Origin: CAYWWY01 sp964580185
GTDB taxonomy: Bacteria; Thermotogota; Thermotogae; MWEM01
NCBI GenBank assembly: GCA_964580185.1
Contig: CAZOJQ010000010.1
Coordinates: 1 to 64,000, forward strand
Reading direction: 5' to 3'
DNA length: 64,000 nt
The notes beneath the pieces were generated by a model. The model was not told the origin of the DNA. It did no database searches and was given only the letters and a program-made list of their open reading frames with translations. Position numbers and translations under genes: made by a program. Numbering within the stretch: position 1 is the stretch's first letter; each line of letters begins with the position of its first letter. Of the stretch, positions 59,119-64,000 are shown piece by piece.

Positions 59119-59517
59119 ATGAAAGACAAGGCGATTTTGTGTGTGGATGACGAAAAGATCGTTTTGGATACCCTCAAATCCCAGATCAAACGTCATTTTG
59201 GAGATAAGTACCTTTGCGAAATAGCGCTCTCGGTGGATGAAGCTCTGGAGATTATCGAAGAACTGACTGCTGATGATGTGCGGATCATTGTGATCGTTTC
59301 GGATTGGCTTATGCCTGGAATCCGGGGAGATGAATTTCTGATCAATGTGCACAAACGATTCCCTGGGATCGTGAAAGTATTGCTCACAGGGCAAGCGGAT
59401 CAGCAATCCGTTGACAAGATCAAGCGACACGCAGAATTGTATGAGTGCATTTACAAGCCATGGAAAGAGGAGGAACTCATCCATGTCATCAAAAGGGCCC
59501 TCAAGGAAATCCAATGA
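59119..59517 (+). CDS. Single-domain response regulator
   Basis: 132 residues from ATG 59119 (GAGGTGAAT upstream). REC domain only: ILCVDDEKIVLDTLK, phospho-acceptor in IVSDWLMPGIRGDEFL near residue 60, and CIYKPWKEEEL with the conserved Lys. It resembles the receiver domains of HD-GYP-linked regulators. Overlaps the next gene (ATGA), with which it shares strong similarity, so it is perhaps a duplicate receiver or phosphate sink. Confidence 0.9.
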   Translation: MKDKAILCVDDEKIVLDTLKSQIKRHFGDKYLCEIALSVDEALEIIEELTADDVRIIVIVSDWLMPGIRGDEFLINVHKRFPGIVKVLLTGQADQQSVDKIKRHAELYECIYKPWKEEELIHVIKRALKEIQ

Positions 59518-60842
59518 ACGATAAACCATGTATCCTCTGTGTTGATGATGAGCGAGTGGTTCTGAATGCGCTTAAGGACCAACTGCGGACCAAACTGGGA
59601 AATGATTTTGTCATTGAAGTTGCTGAAAGCGGAGAAGAAGCGATTCAGTTGTTTGAAGACCTTATCGAAGGGCAATTTGAAGTCCCGATAATCATATCGG
59701 ATTACATCATGCCTGGAATGAAAGGGGATGAGCTCCTCCATCATATCCATCGGACTCATCCGGAAACCATTAAGATCTTACTGACCGGGCAAGCAACGCT
59801 TGAAGGCGTGACAAACATCATAAACAAAGCCAACTTGTACCGGTTCATCGCGAAACCTTGGGATGTCGAAGATCTCACGCTTGCCATCATCGAAGGAGCA
59901 AAGAGTTACAGAAAGGACAAGACGATCGAAGACCAGAATCAAAAGCTCAAACGGCAGAATCAAGAGCTACTGGATTGGACGGATGCCTTTGTCAAGTCAA
60001 TGAGCATGGCTTTAGATGCTCGAGATAGAACGACCGCCGGTCACTCCAAACGGATTGCAGAGTTCGCTCTTCTTATGGCAGAAGCGATTAACAATGTGAA
60101 CTATGGAAAGTATAAAGATACGCACTTCTCAGACGTTGAGATCAAAGAACTGTACTATTCGGCCCTGCTTCACGATATAGGCAAAATCGGGGTCAAAGAA
60201 AGCATCCTGTACAAGAACCATCGAATATCAACCGATCGAATCTCGATGCTCGAATACCGGATGAGATGGTTCTTTCATCAAACCCCTACTGAAACCAAAC
60301 CCGATCTACAACAAACCATGGAACGGATCCGATCCATCAACGAGAAAGAGTACTTGACGGATGATGATATCGAATGGCTCGACCATCTTTCTCAGATCTC
60401 CTTTACGGATATGGATGGGACGCAAAAAAGCCTTCTGGACCCAAAAGACTGTGAAAACTTACGCGTGCGACATGGCGACCTAACTGAAGATGAACGGGAT
60501 TTGATGAAAACGCATGCGTCCCTTTCTTATTCGATTTTGAAGGGAATTCCATGGCCCACTGATTTGATAAACGTCCCGGAGTATGCTTCCTATCACCACG
60601 AAAAGCTCGACGGTTCTGGGTATCAGAAACAGCTTTCTCAGGAAGAAATCCCCTTACAGACGCGAATCTTGACCATTTTGGATATTTTTGAAGCGCTGAC
60701 CGCTCCCGATCGACCCTATCGAAAAAGAAAAAACATTGACGAAGCCTTATCGATCCTCAAGAAAGAAGTGGAATCCGGTCAGCTGGATCCCGATCTTTTT
60801 GAAGTGTTCCTTACGGAACAGATATACGCCAAAGAACCGTAA
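59514..60842 (+). CDS. Response regulator with HD-GYP phosphodiesterase domain
   Basis: 442 residues from ATG 59514. Receiver: ILCVDDERVVLNALKDQL, Asp in IISDYIMPGMKGDELL, FIAKPWDVEDL. HD-GYP: TAGHSKRIAEFALLMAEAIN, ALLHDIGKIGVKE, YHHEKLDGSGYQK and DIFEALTAPDRPYRKRK. The GYP core is YQK here (GSGYQKQ), a mild change. Between HD and GYP there is an insert of about 110 residues with no recognised fold. It likely degrades c-di-GMP on phosphorylation. Confidence 0.9.
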   Translation: MNDKPCILCVDDERVVLNALKDQLRTKLGNDFVIEVAESGEEAIQLFEDLIEGQFEVPIIISDYIMPGMKGDELLHHIHRTHPETIKILLTGQATLEGVTNIINKANLYRFIAKPWDVEDLTLAIIEGAKSYRKDKTIEDQNQKLKRQNQELLDWTDAFVKSMSMALDARDRTTAGHSKRIAEFALLMAEAINNVNYGKYKDTHFSDVEIKELYYSALLHDIGKIGVKESILYKNHRISTDRISMLEYRMRWFFHQTPTETKPDLQQTMERIRSINEKEYLTDDDIEWLDHLSQISFTDMDGTQKSLLDPKDCENLRVRHGDLTEDERDLMKTHASLSYSILKGIPWPTDLINVPEYASYHHEKLDGSGYQKQLSQEEIPLQTRILTILDIFEALTAPDRPYRKRKNIDEALSILKKEVESGQLDPDLFEVFLTEQIYAKEP

Positions 60843-60862
60843 GCTCACGAAAGGAATCATTT

Positions 60863-62995
60863 ATGGCGGACTTGGACGTTCCAACCATGGAACAGCTCCT
60901 GAAAGGGGAAACAGATCCCCAAAAAAGAGTCGACCTTATGAATACCCTTGCTTGGGAGTATCGAAGGTCCAATCCAAACCAATCTCTTTCTTATGCCAAA
61001 CAAGCCAGGATCCTTGCAAAAGAAACTGGGTACCCGATTGGCATCGCAGAAAGCGCCCTCTCCACGCAATATGCTGAACTGTATCAGGGCAAACTCGTTG
61101 AATCGATCAAGGCGCTCGATGAATTGGCAAATGAGTTCGAACGATCCAATCGTGTGAAAAGCCAAATAAGAGCCCTGAGATCGATCGGATATGCATATGC
61201 CAATCTGGGTAATGATACCGCCGCTTTGGAACGGTACTTAAAAGCGTTGGAATTGTCGAAAAAATCCGGAGATTTCTCAGAAATGGTCCCTCTTCTGAAC
61301 AATATCGGCTACACCTACAAAGAGATGAAACTATACCCCAAAGCGCTGGAGTACTTCTTTCAAGTTGACGAACAGCACGACAATAACCCGAGCGCCATAT
61401 ATGGATGGGTATTGAGCAATATCGCCGATACCTATTCTTTGATGAGTGATGATAAAAAGGCCGTTTTCTATGTGCAAAAGGGGATTGAAGAAGCGAAAAA
61501 AAAGGGAGAAAAGGCAACGGAAAGCCGATGCTACATTGTCCTCAGCCGAATCTATGTCAAAAGAAGCGACTTTGATGAAGCGTTGCGTTATCTGCAAAAA
61601 GCTTTGGAAATCCAGAACACCCTGGGTCATACGTATGAGTTGGCTGTCATTATGTATGAGATCGGAGAATTACACTTTCAGAAAGGCGACTATCCCATAG
61701 CCAAAGAACATACTTCTCAAGCGATCGCGTACGCGGAATCCATCCATTCAGAATCAATGATGAGGAAAGCATACCGCCTGTTTGCCGAGATTCATGAAAA
61801 ACTGGGCGCTTTCAAAGAATCGAACGAGTATTACAAGAAATTGATCGAGATCAATCAGAAAATCACCACGAGCGAGCTTGAAAAGAAAATATCTGCGATT
61901 GAGTTAGATTCGCGGATCCAACAAGCCCAAAAAGATGCGGAAATATACCGATTAAGAAACATTGAACTGAGAAGCAAAACCGATGAATTGAATCAAGCGC
62001 TAACAGACCTTCAACAAACCCAGAAGTACCTGATCCAGTCGGAAAAAATGGCTTCTCTTGGGCAGTTAATCGCTGGAATCGCTCATGAAGTCAACAGTCC
62101 GTTGGGAGTCATTCAGGCCTCGCTAAACAATATCCATTCCTATATGGAGGAAACGGTCATTGGCAAGCTGCCCCGTTTATGCAGGGCCCTAGATCAGGAG
62201 ACCTACGATCACTTTCTCCGTCTGATTCATGAAACTAAGAAAAAGACCGATACATTATCATCCAAAGAGGAACGGCAGTACAGAAAAGCGATGAACAACA
62301 CACTCAAAAACCATGGAATACCCGATGCTCAGCATTTTGCCGAATCGCTGATCGATATGGGGATATTCACCCATATCGAACAGTATCTCCCTGTCCTTAC
62401 CCATGAGCAAAGCAAAGAATTGATTCAAATCGGGTATGAAATCTCAGGCGTGATGCGCAGCATCAGCAATATGATCATCGCTGTGAAAAAGGCTTCAAAA
62501 ATGATCTATTCCCTGAGAAGTTACGCCCATTACGATAGCACGGGACGGCTTTCGCATATAGACTTGGCGGATAGCATCGATACTGTGTTGGATTTGTATC
62601 ACAACAACATCAAACATGGGATTAAACTGATCAAAACGTATGAAACACACACCTACGTTCCTTGTTACCCCGACGAGTTGAATCAAGTATGGACAAACTT
62701 GATTCACAACGCGCTCCAAGCCATGGATTACTTGGGTACCCTAGAAATCCGTGTCTTCGAAGAAGGAGAAGAAGTGATCGTGGAAATAACGGATAATGGT
62801 ATTGGGATTCCGTCTGGGTTAGAAGAACGGATCTTCGAACCTTTTTTTACGACCAAAAAGCAGGGAGAAGGAAGCGGGTTGGGTTTGAGCATCGTAAAAA
62901 AAATTATCGAAAAGCATCATGGGTCGATCCGATGTTCAAGCATTCCAGGCTCCACAACGTTTTCCGTCCGATTACACACGAAATGGCCTGGTTAA
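60863..62995 (+). CDS. TPR-repeat sensor histidine kinase
   Basis: 710 residues. Residues about 1-340 are tetratricopeptide repeats (for example ALRSIGYAYANLGNDTAALE, CYIVLSRIYVKRSDFDEAL), then a coiled coil. H-box IAGIAHEVNSPLGVIQASL with His408; the second DHp helix comes only at about residue 534 (ISNMIIAVKKASKMIYSL), so about 100 residues are inserted in the dimerisation domain. The ATPase has NLIHNALQAMDY (N-box) and GIGIPSGLEERIFEPF (G-box). No membrane helix, so it is cytoplasmic. Likely phosphorylates the two receivers upstream. Confidence 0.88.
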   Translation: MADLDVPTMEQLLKGETDPQKRVDLMNTLAWEYRRSNPNQSLSYAKQARILAKETGYPIGIAESALSTQYAELYQGKLVESIKALDELANEFERSNRVKSQIRALRSIGYAYANLGNDTAALERYLKALELSKKSGDFSEMVPLLNNIGYTYKEMKLYPKALEYFFQVDEQHDNNPSAIYGWVLSNIADTYSLMSDDKKAVFYVQKGIEEAKKKGEKATESRCYIVLSRIYVKRSDFDEALRYLQKALEIQNTLGHTYELAVIMYEIGELHFQKGDYPIAKEHTSQAIAYAESIHSESMMRKAYRLFAEIHEKLGAFKESNEYYKKLIEINQKITTSELEKKISAIELDSRIQQAQKDAEIYRLRNIELRSKTDELNQALTDLQQTQKYLIQSEKMASLGQLIAGIAHEVNSPLGVIQASLNNIHSYMEETVIGKLPRLCRALDQETYDHFLRLIHETKKKTDTLSSKEERQYRKAMNNTLKNHGIPDAQHFAESLIDMGIFTHIEQYLPVLTHEQSKELIQIGYEISGVMRSISNMIIAVKKASKMIYSLRSYAHYDSTGRLSHIDLADSIDTVLDLYHNNIKHGIKLIKTYETHTYVPCYPDELNQVWTNLIHNALQAMDYLGTLEIRVFEEGEEVIVEITDNGIGIPSGLEERIFEPFFTTKKQGEGSGLGLSIVKKIIEKHHGSIRCSSIPGSTTFSVRLHTKWPG

Positions 62996-63037
62996 TCCAT
63001 CCGAGAAATTCATTGCGGAATTAAACAGGAGTTTGAG

Positions 63038-64000
63038 ATGATCCCATACGGACAACGGTCCCTACAAAAGCATGTTGCTTCCCAAAGCAGCCAATTATCC
63101 CGACTTTCGTTTCGAATTGTATGCATTGTTCTTTATGTATGCTTCCTCGCTTCATTTTTGGGAGGCAGCCCTCAAACTGAGTTCCGAATTGGTGTTTTAG
63201 CAAACCGAGGGTATGAAATATGCTTGGAAGAATGGCAACCCACAGCTGAATACCTTTCTGAACAGCTCCATCCGTTCCGTTTTGTGATCGAGCCGCTTGG
63301 CTTCGATGAAATCCACGAAGCCGTTCTTCAAGCTGATATCGATTTCATTGCCACAAACCCTTCCTACTATGCATTTTTTGAGTATAATGGCCAAGCTCAT
63401 CGGATTTCAACCCTCCTTATGCCTTCGCAAGAAGGTCCTCAGGCCCTTTTCGGAGGGGTAATTTTTACAACTCGCATAAGGAATGACATCGAAACAATCC
63501 AAGACCTGAAAGGAAAACGCTTTGCTGCTGTAGACTCCCAATCGTTGGGTGGATGGCATGCTGGACTTCGTGTATTGCTGGATTATGGTCTAAGACCCGA
63601 ACGAGATTTTTCTGAGCCGCTCTTCACTGGGACTCATGACAAAGTAGTACAAGCCGTGTTGGATGGATCGGTGGATGCCGGTACTGTCCGCAGTTCTCAA
63701 TTGGAACGGATGGCCGCTGAGCAAATGATTGATCTCCAAGAAATCAAAATTCTAAACAATCAAGAAACCAATTTTCCAAACTATCCCTTCTTTCTGTCTA
63801 CCAAATTATACCCTGAATGGCCGATTGCGGCTCTTTCATCGACAGATCCCAACTTAAGCAAGAAGGTAACCGTAGCGCTTCTTTCAATGCCTCAAAACCA
63901 TGCAGCCGCCCAAGCAATCCGAGGAGCGGGATGGACAATACCCCAAGATTATACAGAGGTTCATGGGTTGCTGAAAGATCTTCGTCTTCCCCCATATGAG
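63038..64000 (+). CDS. PhnD-like binding-domain protein (C-terminus outside window)
   Basis: The frame starts at ATG 63038 (AACAGGAGTTTGAG upstream) and stays open for at least 321 codons to the window end. An uncleaved signal/TM segment (IVCIVLYVCFLASFLGG) is followed by a PhnD-type (phosphonate/phosphite) binding domain: FRIGVLANRGYE, ATNPSYYAFFEYNG, FGGVIFTTRIRNDIETIQDL. Such domains either belong to ABC importers or form the extracytoplasmic sensor of histidine kinases or diguanylate cyclases. The signalling neighbourhood favours the latter; what follows residue 321 decides it. Confidence 0.75.
   Translation, partial: MIPYGQRSLQKHVASQSSQLSRLSFRIVCIVLYVCFLASFLGGSPQTEFRIGVLANRGYEICLEEWQPTAEYLSEQLHPFRFVIEPLGFDEIHEAVLQADIDFIATNPSYYAFFEYNGQAHRISTLLMPSQEGPQALFGGVIFTTRIRNDIETIQDLKGKRFAAVDSQSLGGWHAGLRVLLDYGLRPERDFSEPLFTGTHDKVVQAVLDGSVDAGTVRSSQLERMAAEQMIDLQEIKILNNQETNFPNYPFFLSTKLYPEWPIAALSSTDPNLSKKVTVALLSMPQNHAAAQAIRGAGWTIPQDYTEVHGLLKDLRLPPYE

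Noticed and set aside
1..64000. CRISPR arrays, rRNA, tRNA, insertion sequences or prophage
   Set aside because: No regularly spaced repeats, tRNA cloverleaf, rRNA stretch, transposase or phage structural gene was recognised by eye; a tool-based scan for tRNA and repeats would be the deciding test.

Overview
The window is bacterial: dense coding, ATGA-type overlaps, strong Shine-Dalgarno sites and consensus sigma-70-like promoters. GC content looks moderate, in the mid-40s by eye. Several traits suggest an anaerobe: a ferredoxin-MinD/NifX-type cluster, a large Feo ferrous-iron operon and no respiratory genes. Exported substrate-binding proteins mostly lack an obvious lipobox, the amidase carries a copper-amine-oxidase-like N-domain, and the fluoride riboswitch closely resembles the Thermotoga one. 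I cannot assign a phylum. A Thermotoga-like or deep Firmicutes-like anaerobe would fit, at low confidence.

Layout. 1-4.2 kb: a CBS protein and a fluoride-riboswitch-controlled cation/proton antiporter, then single metabolic genes. 4.4-9.1 kb: a complete BMP-type (nucleoside-like) ABC importer. 9.2-13.5 kb: a vWA/HTH pair, an acetyltransferase, a tandem pair of 33-residue microproteins, and a PadR regulator with its membrane partner. 13.7-21.6 kb: two nucleotidyltransferase-fold proteins, a PAS-GGDEF-HD-GYP gene broken by an in-frame TAG, and a 1216-residue exported propeller/metalloprotease protein. 21.7-27.1 kb: the DUF5320, twin MinD-ferredoxin ATPases, two NifX-like proteins and DUF134 cluster. 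It ends in a small ORF with an in-frame TGA, a flavodoxin-like reductase and a Cys-rich protein. 27.2-30.3 kb: a two-component system and a cell-wall amidase.

30.4-38.2 kb is a minus-strand ferrous-iron operon under a Fur-like box: an accessory membrane protein, two FeoA, a FeoB split into GTPase and membrane genes, then a G3E-like GTPase, a soluble ABC ATPase and two binding-protein-like genes with no permease. 38.5-49.5 kb is a second metal-chelate operon: an ATP-grasp ligase, a FepC/FepB/FepD-type importer and four exporter-type ABC half-transporters. 49.6-51.6 kb is a second Fur-box transcription unit that opens with a third 33-residue microprotein. 51.8-53 kb: an FMN-binding protein and a TetR regulator sharing duplicated operators. 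53-58.3 kb: a BcsB/GT2 exopolysaccharide operon whose synthase carries an MshEN-like (c-di-GMP-binding family) N-terminus. 59-64 kb: response regulators, an HD-GYP protein, a TPR histidine kinase and a PhnD-like sensor running off the end.

The main new element is the microprotein family. Three ORFs at two loci each encode exactly 33 residues and align without gaps, with a shared C-terminal pattern E-[KD]-[VI]-x2-[DE]-x-[FY]-x3-[YF]-x-[LM]-x-[FYL]-R-[AV]. Other leads are the possible UGA-containing peptide, the permease-less GTPase/ABC cassette fused to the feo operon, and the link between c-di-GMP genes and the polysaccharide synthase.
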